Assembly: GCA_902782465.1 (NCBI GenBank)
Contig: CACZNH010000007.1
Coordinates: forward strand, 135,255-199,254
From: an uncultured Bacteroidales bacterium
Lineage (GTDB): Bacteria; Bacteroidota; Bacteroidia; Bacteroidales; Muribaculaceae
Length of the DNA: 64,000 bases
Direction: 5' to 3'
The stretch's first letter is position 1; each line of letters opens with the position of its first letter. Shown here in pieces: positions 26,272 through 33,823 of this stretch. The position numbers and the translations under genes were made by a program. The notes below the pieces were generated by a model. It saw only the letters and a list, made by a program, of their open reading frames with translations, made no database searches and was not told the origin of the DNA.

Positions 26272-28002
26272 ATGAAAACTTTCAATAAAATAGCATTCAT
26301 GGTCCTGATGGCGGTCATGGTGGTGTCATGTATCGACAAGACGCCGGATTATTCCAATTTCCCCACCAAGGACGTGGACTTCACCTACCGCGTGGATGAT
26401 GACCGCTATGGGTTGGACTTCTATGTGGTTTCGACCGTTGAGTTCACCAACACCTCGGCCAAGACGGGACAGGTGACGTGGGACTTCGGTGACGGAACGA
26501 CCTCGACCGAGATGAATCCCTCGCACAAGTATGCCAAGGCGGGCGTCTATCAGGTGACGCTCACCGTCGATGGCGTGGGCAGCCGCACTTATCCGTTGCT
26601 CATCTATGACATTGCTCCCGTGCTGAGCATCGCCGAGCAGAGTGCCGCTCCTGTGGTCATCAACGACGTGGACGTGAAGCTCGACATCGAGCTGCCCAAC
26701 CCCGAGAACCTCAAGTGCAAATATGTGTGGACCTTCCCCGACGGCACACGCGATGCCCAGGGCAACGTGATTGCCACCTTTGAGGGCTACAGCCACGAGG
26801 ACGGCACCATCGACAACCCCGGCAAACTGACCTTCAGCAACATCGGCTCGCAGAAGATTTTGCTGCAGACGTGGTTTGACATCAACGGCGAGAACCGCCG
26901 TCTCGAGGACAGCTACGTCAACGTGCAGGTGGGCTCGTCGATTCCTGCTCCCACGCTCTATTACGCCACCCAGGGTGGCAACATCAAGGCGGTGAAGCTC
27001 GTGGACCTCTCGCAACTGCCCGCGGGCACCAAGAATATGCCCTTTGACATGGGCGTCAGCTCGGGCAACATGCCCACCACGCTGGTATTCGCCACCGAGA
27101 AGACGGTGACCGACAGCGCCACCATCGAGCAGGATAACGTCTATATCCTGGACTGCGGCAAGCAGTACTACTACATCAACGACGAGGCGGGCAACCTGGG
27201 CGACGGCAAGATTACCGTCATGAGCGCCGACGGCTCGACCACCAACGTGATGATTACCAACGTGGGCGGTCCCGCCTTCAACGACCCCTTCCAGGGCTGC
27301 ACCGACGGCACCTACCTGTATTACACCGACCGCAACACGGGTATCCGCCGCATCCCGCTCACCACCCGTGGCGAGACCGAGCAGACCAACTACACCCTCA
27401 CAGCGGGCTACTTCGTGACCAACAACCAGTTGAGCTACTACGGCCAGGGTATCGCCTACGGTGCCATCCACACCGGCCTGTACCTCGACCGCAAGGGCAA
27501 ATTCTGGTGGGGCAAGAACTACTCGGGTAACGGTATCTACCGCTTTACCACGGCCGACATCGGCAAGACCGGTACGGGCGTGAAGATTCCTTATCCCATC
27601 GTGCTCGAGACCACCCAGCCGCGCGGCTTCACCCTCGACGAGGACCTGGGCTACCTGTATGTGTGGATGACCAAGGGCACCACACCTGGCGTGGGCTTCA
27701 CCCAGTACCAGATTCCTGCCGACGATGCCACAGTGACCTATGACAAGTACGTCAACTTCATCACCATGGAGGCCGATCCCATCAACACGACCGATGCCGA
27801 GGGCGTTTACACCACCCAGATGGCAGTCGATGCAGTGACCCACTACGTCTACTTCGGCTTCCGTGCCGCCACGACCGAGAAGACCTACACCACGGGCCTC
27901 TACTACTTCAACCCCGAGGACGGTAAGGTGTATAACTTCAACGGCAACAAGGACAAGATTCTGGGCGTGTGCATCAACCCTCGCCTCACCCACTTGTTCT
28001 AA
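26272..28002 (+). CDS. PKD-domain lipoprotein of the SusC/SusD operon
   Basis: This is a 576-residue lipoprotein (lipobox VMVVSC, Cys21). Residues about 55-108 form a PKD domain (QVTWDFGDGTTSTEMNPSHKY). The remainder is beta-rich and repetitive, with segments such as TYLYYTDRNTGIRRI and GLYLDRKGKFWWGKNYSG that suggest a beta-propeller. Proteins of this layout are common as the fourth gene of Bacteroidetes glycan loci and are thought to bind substrate at the surface. There are no catalytic residues I can point to. Confidence 0.8.
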   Translation: MKTFNKIAFMVLMAVMVVSCIDKTPDYSNFPTKDVDFTYRVDDDRYGLDFYVVSTVEFTNTSAKTGQVTWDFGDGTTSTEMNPSHKYAKAGVYQVTLTVDGVGSRTYPLLIYDIAPVLSIAEQSAAPVVINDVDVKLDIELPNPENLKCKYVWTFPDGTRDAQGNVIATFEGYSHEDGTIDNPGKLTFSNIGSQKILLQTWFDINGENRRLEDSYVNVQVGSSIPAPTLYYATQGGNIKAVKLVDLSQLPAGTKNMPFDMGVSSGNMPTTLVFATEKTVTDSATIEQDNVYILDCGKQYYYINDEAGNLGDGKITVMSADGSTTNVMITNVGGPAFNDPFQGCTDGTYLYYTDRNTGIRRIPLTTRGETEQTNYTLTAGYFVTNNQLSYYGQGIAYGAIHTGLYLDRKGKFWWGKNYSGNGIYRFTTADIGKTGTGVKIPYPIVLETTQPRGFTLDEDLGYLYVWMTKGTTPGVGFTQYQIPADDATVTYDKYVNFITMEADPINTTDAEGVYTTQMAVDAVTHYVYFGFRAATTEKTYTTGLYYFNPEDGKVYNFNGNKDKILGVCINPRLTHLF

Positions 28003-28009
28003 GCTCTGG

Positions 28010-28120
28010 CCTCACGCTAAGGCGCTAAGCCGCTAAGGTTTTATAATTTTAGTTTTATTTCTTGCGAGCTATTGCGAGCAATAAAAAAATATCTTAGCGA
28101 CTTAGCGGCTTAGCGTGAGG
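28010..28120. repeat. long intergenic hairpin built from GCTAAGG words (8-nt period)
   Basis: The left arm CCTCACGCTAAGGCGCTAAG and onward (28010-28037) pairs with the right arm ending CTTAGCGTGAGG (28093-28120), about 26 of 28 positions matching. The AT-rich centre holds a smaller repeat, TTGCGAGCTATTGCGAGC. The same words form a second hairpin at 42308-42375. It separates the lipoprotein operon from the glycosidase gene. A short AAAACTG arm (28121-28140) follows directly before the ATG. Confidence 0.9.
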
Positions 28121-28142
28121 GGAAAACTGAAAACTGAAGAAA

Positions 28143-30713
28143 ATGAAACGAAGATTCATCCTGATGGCATTGTTGGTGGCACTGGTCGCCGGCAGTGCCA
28201 TCGCTGCAAACAACCAGGCCCCCAAGCGCGAGCAGCGCGGCATCTGGATGACCGCCTACCTGAGCGACTGGCCCAGCGGCAACATTACGGCAAGCAACAC
28301 GCCCATCATGCAGAATGCCTGCCGCAAGATGCTCGACACCATGCGCGTGAACCACATCAACGTGGTCTATTACCACGTCAGGGCGATGTGCGACGCGATG
28401 TACAACTCGGCCTACGAGCCCTGGTCCAGCTACATCACGGGAACACGTGGCGTGGCACCGGCGTTTGACCCCTTCGGCTTCCTGGTCGAGGAGGCCCACA
28501 AGCGCGGCATCGAGGTCTATGCATGGGTCAACCCCTACCGCTATGGCCACGGCGCCAACAAGTGGGGGCAGAGCGAGCTGGACTACATCTACACCCACCC
28601 CGAGTGGCTGTTGACCACCGACTACGAGACGGTGCTCAATCCGGGCATCCCCGAGGTGCGTCAGCGTGTTGTGGACGTTTGCAAGGACATCCTGGTGAAA
28701 TATGACGTGGATGGTCTCGTCTTTGACGACTATTTCTATAATCAAGACAACCCGTCGTTCGACCTCGACGCCGACCTGTACAGCGACTACAAGGCGTCGG
28801 GCGGCACGATGTCGCAGGGCGACTGGCGTCGCGAGAACGTCAACATGATGGTGCGTGACGTCAACAACATGGTCAAATCGACCAAGCCGTGGGTGCGCTT
28901 CGGCATCGGCCCCGCCGGTGTGGCGTGCACTGCACAGGCCGTAGCCGACAAGTATGGCGTGGAGCCTTGCCCCGTGGGCAGCGACTGGCAGTATAACCAA
29001 ATCTACAGCGACCCTATGGCATGGGTGACGCGCGGCACCATCGACTTCCTGGCACCGCAGGTCTATTGGAAGACGACAGGCACCTTCACTGGCGTCACCA
29101 CGTGGTGGGGCAAGATGGCGGCGCGTTTCAACCGCCACATCTACATCAGCCAGTGGGTCCCCGACGAGGAGGGCTGGACGCTCAGTGAGTTCGTCAAGCA
29201 GGGCCGCGTCATGCGCGATGCCATGGCAGCGGGCGGCAACCCGGGCATGGTCTATTTCCGCTATTCCACCTGGCGCAACAAGAGCGAGAAAATTGACGGC
29301 AAGGTGCGGCAGCTTCGCATCTGGCTGCGCGACAGCCTGTACAGTACTGTCGCTCTGAATCCCGCTCCCGCCTGGCTCAAGCCCACCCAGACCTATAACA
29401 CGGTGACGGGCCTCACCTATAGCGACGGCACACTCACGTGGGACAGCATCCCCAACGTTCGTTACGTCGTCTATGCCATCCCCGATGGGGTGGATGACTA
29501 CAATTTCCACTGCCAGGCACAGTATATCGATGGCGTGAGCTATTGGGCCTCTTACACTCTGCCCGAGGGCAAACGCGACGGCTACCGCTATGCAGTGACC
29601 ATCCTCGACCGCTGGGAGAACGAGTATGCGCCCATCATGCCGGGCGCTACGCCCACGCAGGCCGAGCAGCCTGTGCTGGTTTATCCCGAAAATGGGGCCG
29701 AGGTGAACGAACTCTCCTATCTGCAATGGGATTGCAACGCCGCGACCTATCTGGTGCAGGTCTTTGCTGACGAACAGATGGACTCGCTGGTGGCACAGGT
29801 CGAGGCCGAGTCGATAACCTGCCCGCTGACGCGGATTCCTTGCCTGACGGCAGGCACCTACTGGTGGCGCGTGGTGGCACGTGGCCTGAACCAGTGGGAC
29901 AGCGCCAGCGAGCTGCGAAAGTTCACTTTGGGACAGATGCACATCACCTCGCCCGCCGAAGCCGCGACAGCCGTGCCCCTGACGCCCACCATCACCTGGA
30001 CAGCGGGAGTGCCGGGAACGGTCTATATTCTGGAATTATCGACTTCATCCACGATGAACAACCCTGACAGTGTATTGCAGACTCAAGCCTATTGGCAGGT
30101 GCCTCAATACCTGCTGGCGGGCGCTACGACCTATTATGCCCGTGTGACGGCAACCCATGGCGACGTCTCGGTAGTCACCCCCGTTTCCTCGTTTACCACC
30201 GTCGAAGTTGTCCCGCCCATGCCGCAACTGCTCGTTCCTGACCAGGATGGCATGGTGCTCTACAATACCGACGTGGTGCGATTTGAACCGGTCGAGGGAG
30301 CCCACTCGTTGCGTGTGCAAATCAGCAGTTCGGAGACCTTCCCCACGCGTTCGTCCTATAACGGCACGCTGGAACGCGTCTTCGAGACACCGCAGCTGGG
30401 CACCATCAAGGGCGCCGGTAAACTGACCGACGGCAAGACCTATTATGTGCGCGCCCGCTATGCCTACCGCACAATCGCCACAGGCACGACGATGCAATAC
30501 ACCGACTACTGCCCCGTGGCCTCGTTTGTCTATCATGAGCGGCTCAAGGGTGATGTCAATGACGACGGCGCGGTGAACATCAGCGACGTGAACGCGATTA
30601 TCGGTGTTATCCTGGGCGGCGGGCAGCCGCTAAACGCCCTGTGTGACGTGAACGGCGACGGTGCAGTCAACATCAGCGACGTCAACGTCATCATCGCACT
30701 GATATTGAAGTAA
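28143..30713 (+). CDS. GHL10 (DUF187/YngK-DigH-like) glycoside hydrolase with dockerin-like C-terminus
   Basis: This is an 856-residue secreted protein. A signal peptide at about residues 1-20 precedes a glycosyl-hydrolase-like 10 barrel at about 28-390: REQRGIWMTAYLSDWPSG, VYAWVNPYRYG, DVDGLVFDDYFYNQDN (paired acidic residues) and WVRFGIGPAGV. Several fibronectin-type beta domains follow at about 410-795. Residues 803-856 are two dockerin-like repeats (GDVNDDGAVNISDVNAII; CDVNGDGAVNISDVNVII). E. coli DigH, of this family, cleaves peptidoglycan glycan strands denuded of peptides, so peptidoglycan is a candidate substrate here. This is inference from family membership. Confidence 0.85.
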   Translation: MKRRFILMALLVALVAGSAIAANNQAPKREQRGIWMTAYLSDWPSGNITASNTPIMQNACRKMLDTMRVNHINVVYYHVRAMCDAMYNSAYEPWSSYITGTRGVAPAFDPFGFLVEEAHKRGIEVYAWVNPYRYGHGANKWGQSELDYIYTHPEWLLTTDYETVLNPGIPEVRQRVVDVCKDILVKYDVDGLVFDDYFYNQDNPSFDLDADLYSDYKASGGTMSQGDWRRENVNMMVRDVNNMVKSTKPWVRFGIGPAGVACTAQAVADKYGVEPCPVGSDWQYNQIYSDPMAWVTRGTIDFLAPQVYWKTTGTFTGVTTWWGKMAARFNRHIYISQWVPDEEGWTLSEFVKQGRVMRDAMAAGGNPGMVYFRYSTWRNKSEKIDGKVRQLRIWLRDSLYSTVALNPAPAWLKPTQTYNTVTGLTYSDGTLTWDSIPNVRYVVYAIPDGVDDYNFHCQAQYIDGVSYWASYTLPEGKRDGYRYAVTILDRWENEYAPIMPGATPTQAEQPVLVYPENGAEVNELSYLQWDCNAATYLVQVFADEQMDSLVAQVEAESITCPLTRIPCLTAGTYWWRVVARGLNQWDSASELRKFTLGQMHITSPAEAATAVPLTPTITWTAGVPGTVYILELSTSSTMNNPDSVLQTQAYWQVPQYLLAGATTYYARVTATHGDVSVVTPVSSFTTVEVVPPMPQLLVPDQDGMVLYNTDVVRFEPVEGAHSLRVQISSSETFPTRSSYNGTLERVFETPQLGTIKGAGKLTDGKTYYVRARYAYRTIATGTTMQYTDYCPVASFVYHERLKGDVNDDGAVNISDVNAIIGVILGGGQPLNALCDVNGDGAVNISDVNVIIALILK

Positions 30714-30718
30714 GTTTC

Positions 30719-30785
30719 AAGTCCTTAGTCCCTAGTTAGTTTGCGGATGCCAACTAAGAACTAAGAACTAAGGACTAGAAACTGA
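30719..30785. repeat. intergenic heptad-repeat hairpin, core type A inverted
   Basis: The left arm 30719-30742 (AGTCCTTAGTCCCTAGTTAG) and right arm 30752-30785 (CTAAGAA/CTAAGGA words) surround GCGGATGCC (30743-30751). This is the reverse complement of the GGCATCCGC core seen in five other elements. Confidence 0.88.
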
Positions 30786-30793
30786 AAATAGAT

Positions 30794-30824
30794 TTTGAAT
30801 TGTCCGTTTTTTTTCGTTACTTTG
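30794..30824 (+). promoter_or_regulatory. probable Bacteroidetes promoter of the 459-residue dockerin protein gene
   Basis: TTTG (30794-30797), a 19-bp spacer, and TTACTTTG (30817-30824), one mismatch from TAnnTTTG. The resulting leader of about 85 nt contains the single heptad arm at 30841-30890. Confidence 0.5.
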
Positions 30825-30840
30825 TCAATTCAAGCTATAG

Positions 30841-30890
30841 CAACTAACTAAGGACTAAAAACTAAGGATTAAGGACTAAAAACTAAGAAT
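30841..30890. repeat. single heptad arm (CTAAGGA/CTAAAAA words)
   Basis: About six 7-nt words of the CTAAGGA, CTAAAAA and CTAAGGAT kind, without a pairing arm on this side, end 27 bp before the ATG at 30917. They read as A-rich in the leader strand. Confidence 0.8.
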
Positions 30891-30916
30891 AATAACAAAT
30901 TAAAAATCAGCAATTT

Positions 30917-32296
30917 ATGAAAAAATTATTACTCATTTCACTTATTGCGTTATTCTGCGGTATCAGTGCGTGGGCTGTTACCGACGGTGTGAAGTATGAG
31001 GCGGTCAATGGACTCAAGATTCAGAACCTGTGGATTCAGGACCGTGCCCACACGCTGGAGACGTGGTCCAACCAGCCCTACAACAACACCTATGCACGTA
31101 CGGCGGTAATGCACGATGGTTACATCTACATCACGCGTTCTAACGCCAATGCGGTGATTATCGGCACCGACACGCTCTCGCAGAGTGTCATCTACAAGCT
31201 GGATGCCACCAATGGTGAATTCATCAAGGAACTGCCCCTGACACTGGACGGCGAAATCTACGGCGGCACTACGCTGAGTGCCAATACCGTGGGTGTCGAT
31301 AACTTCGGACACCTGTATGTGGCACCCTACTCGAGCAACCTGAACACGGTGCAGACAGTGTATCTGGTCGATAAGGAGACCGGCGAAATGACCCTGGTCG
31401 AGAACCTCGACAAGGGAGACGCCTTTGAAGTGCGCTGCGACTACATCGACGTGATGGGTGACCTCACGCTCGAGCAGGCTGAGTGCAACATCATGGCAGC
31501 AGGTGCCAGCACGGAATATATCTACCGCTGGCATGCCGACCAAGGTGGTGAATGGGAAGGTGGCTTTGATGGTGACCCCTATCTGGCCATCCTGGAGTTC
31601 TACCCCGAGACGCTCACCAACTGGGGCACCGCTCCCGTGATTAAGATGGTGCTGAACGGCGAGGGCGACTACAGCGGCGAACTGTTCTATGTGGACGGCT
31701 TCACGGCTGCACCGGCACTCTATGACGTGACGGGCTCGATGAGGGACAACTTCGAGAACGTGGACCCCGAATTTGCACCTTGGGACGTGGGCGCCAATGG
31801 CGTTTGCGAGTTCACGCTCGACGGACGCAGCTTCGTGGTCTATGTCATCGCACAGTACACGGGTTATGACGAGAAGACCAATACCAACAGGTCTTGCCAG
31901 GTGAACATCTGCGAGTTGGGCGAGGGAATGACCCTTGCTGGCATGCAGCGCTACTGGATGGTTCCCGACGAGCTGGGCACCACCAGCGACAGCGGTACGC
32001 GTGTCGAGAGCATGAACGTGGAGTATGGCACCGACGCCAATGGCAACCCCATGGTGACGCTGTTCATCTATAAGTGCTACAACGGTATGGCGGTTTACCG
32101 CATCAGCCTCGACGATGGTGAGGAGCCTGGCCTGCCCGGTGACGTGAACGGAGACGGCACGGTGAACATCACCGACATCAACATGGTCATCAACATGATT
32201 CTCTCAGGCACCTACAATGAGCTGGGTGACCTGAACGGCGACGGCGCAGTCAACATCGGCGACATCAACGCCCTCATCGCAATTATCCTGAAGTAA
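30917..32296 (+). CDS. secreted beta-rich protein of unknown function with dockerin-like C-terminus
   Basis: This 459-residue protein has a signal peptide at about residues 1-20 (GISAWA). The body shows propeller-like repeats (ARTAVMHDGYIYITRS, GVDNFGHLYVAPY, VYLVDKETGEMTLVENLDKG) but no catalytic motif I recognise. Residues 408-459 are two dockerin-like repeats (GDVNGDGTVNITDINMVI; GDLNGDGAVNIGDINALI). The next gene is a close paralogue along the full length, sharing DKGDA, DLTxEQAECNIM and EGGFDGD. It may be a glycan-binding or lyase-type propeller; the function is unassigned. Confidence 0.78.
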   Translation: MKKLLLISLIALFCGISAWAVTDGVKYEAVNGLKIQNLWIQDRAHTLETWSNQPYNNTYARTAVMHDGYIYITRSNANAVIIGTDTLSQSVIYKLDATNGEFIKELPLTLDGEIYGGTTLSANTVGVDNFGHLYVAPYSSNLNTVQTVYLVDKETGEMTLVENLDKGDAFEVRCDYIDVMGDLTLEQAECNIMAAGASTEYIYRWHADQGGEWEGGFDGDPYLAILEFYPETLTNWGTAPVIKMVLNGEGDYSGELFYVDGFTAAPALYDVTGSMRDNFENVDPEFAPWDVGANGVCEFTLDGRSFVVYVIAQYTGYDEKTNTNRSCQVNICELGEGMTLAGMQRYWMVPDELGTTSDSGTRVESMNVEYGTDANGNPMVTLFIYKCYNGMAVYRISLDDGEEPGLPGDVNGDGTVNITDINMVINMILSGTYNELGDLNGDGAVNIGDINALIAIILK

Positions 32297-32302
32297 AAAC
32301 TA

Positions 32303-32430
32303 GTTGTAAGTTTTAAGTTTTTAGTTGTAAGTAATAATACCATCGCCTATAAACCTTTCAGGCGACAGTAATCATACTTAAAACTTAAAACTTACAACTG
32401 AAAACTGAAAACTGAAAACTGAAAACTGAA
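32303..32430. repeat. intergenic heptad-repeat hairpin, core type B, with AAAACTG extension
   Basis: The left arm 32303-32332 (AGTTGTAAGTTTTAAG words) is followed by the core CGCCT (32344-32348) with an 11-nt loop and AGGCG (32360-32364). The right arm 32375-32400 (AAAACTT words) then switches to five AAAACTG words that run into the ATG at 32432. Two word types are joined in one arm. Confidence 0.9.
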
Positions 32431-32431
32431 A

Positions 32432-33823
32432 ATGAAAAAATCTGTATTACTCATTATCGCAGTGGTGGTGGCAGCGCTCTGTGGACAGGCCAAGACCATC
32501 ACCGACAATCAGACCTATCCCGTAGTCAATGGTCTGAAAATCACCAACCAGTGGATTCTGGACCGCGTTCATGCGGGTGATGCCTACACCAGTCTCGATA
32601 TCTGTAACCAGCGCGCCCGCACGGCGACGATGGACCAGGGAATCGTCTATGTGTCGCGCAGCGAGGAGAAACTGGTTGTCATCGGCAACGACTCCGTCAT
32701 GCAGTCTGTTATCCACCGCTTCTCGGCAGTGGACGGTCACCAGCTCGAAGACCTGCCCCTGACGCTCAATGGTAACCCCTACGGCACCTTCCTGGGCGTT
32801 GCCAGCATCGGCAAGGACAGTTTCCACCACATCTGGGTCGCTCCCATGACCAGCACGGTGCAGCAGTATATCCCCGTCTATATGGTTGACACCGAGACAG
32901 GCGAACTCACCCTCATCGTTGAGATGGACAAGGGCGACGCCCTGCAGCGTACCGACTACCTGGACGTCATCGGTGACCTCACCCGTGAGCAGGCCGAGTG
33001 CAACATCATGACGGTATCGGGCTCGACGGCCGACCCGGGCTTCCCGACGCTCTATCGCATGCATGCTGACCAGGGCGGCGATTGGGAAGGCGGCTTTGAC
33101 GGCGACTCCTATATGGACGTGGTGTATTTCTACCCCGAGACCAAGACGGGCTTCTCGCTGGCTCCGGTCATCAAGATGATTGAGGGTCCCGACGAGGAAT
33201 CGCGCTATTCGGGCGATATGTTCTACATTGACTGCTTTGACACCGCACCGGTTATCTATTCGTTCGACGGCTCGGTAGTGGAATCGTTCGAGAATGTTGA
33301 GCAGGAGCTGTGGCCCAAGTCGGCTCCCAACGGCTGCATCGAGTTCAAGATTGACGGTCGCGACTTCCTGGTTTATTCCATCGCCGACATGAACGGCAAC
33401 GGATATGGCTGCCAGGCCAATATCTGCGAGCTGGGCCCCGGCCCGACGCTCGAGGGTATGAAGAAGTACTGGCAGATTCCCGCCGACAGCCTTGGCAAAG
33501 TTAACGACAGCGGTCTGCGCGTCCACAGCTTTGCCGTGGAATATGGCACCGATGCCAATGGCAACGAGGAGGTGACGCTGCTCACCTTCAAGGCCTACAA
33601 CGGCTTGGGCGTTTACAAGATTACGCTCGATGACGGCTCGGGCCCCGGTCCCGTTATCCCCGGTGACGTCAACGGCGACGGCAGTGTGAACATCAGCGAC
33701 ATCAACCAGGTCATCGGTTACATCCTGGGTGGCCAATATGCAGCTCCTGCCGATGTCAACGGCGACGGTAGTGTGAACATCAGTGATATCAACATGATAA
33801 TTAACATCATCTTGAATTCATGA
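32432..33823 (+). CDS. secreted beta-rich protein, paralogue of the preceding gene, dockerin-like C-terminus
   Basis: At 463 residues, it has a signal peptide at about 1-20 and then the same domain as the 30917-32296 product (VNGLKITNQWILDRVHAG, ARTATMDQGIVYVSRSEEKL, DLTREQAECNIM, ADQGGDWEGGFDGDSYMDV). Residues 411-463 are two dockerin-like repeats (GDVNGDGSVNISDINQVI; ADVNGDGSVNISDINMII). Its TGA overlaps the next ATG in ATGA (33820-33823), so it is translationally coupled to the phosphodiester glycosidase gene. A tandem duplication of this gene is evident. Confidence 0.8.
   Translation: MKKSVLLIIAVVVAALCGQAKTITDNQTYPVVNGLKITNQWILDRVHAGDAYTSLDICNQRARTATMDQGIVYVSRSEEKLVVIGNDSVMQSVIHRFSAVDGHQLEDLPLTLNGNPYGTFLGVASIGKDSFHHIWVAPMTSTVQQYIPVYMVDTETGELTLIVEMDKGDALQRTDYLDVIGDLTREQAECNIMTVSGSTADPGFPTLYRMHADQGGDWEGGFDGDSYMDVVYFYPETKTGFSLAPVIKMIEGPDEESRYSGDMFYIDCFDTAPVIYSFDGSVVESFENVEQELWPKSAPNGCIEFKIDGRDFLVYSIADMNGNGYGCQANICELGPGPTLEGMKKYWQIPADSLGKVNDSGLRVHSFAVEYGTDANGNEEVTLLTFKAYNGLGVYKITLDDGSGPGPVIPGDVNGDGSVNISDINQVIGYILGGQYAAPADVNGDGSVNISDINMIINIILNS

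Noticed and set aside
26326-29942. Long antisense frames (about 555 and 610 codons) opposite the PKD lipoprotein and GHL10 genes
   Set aside because: Same shadow effect: opposite clear domain-bearing genes, no recognisable motif, composition of a reversed frame.
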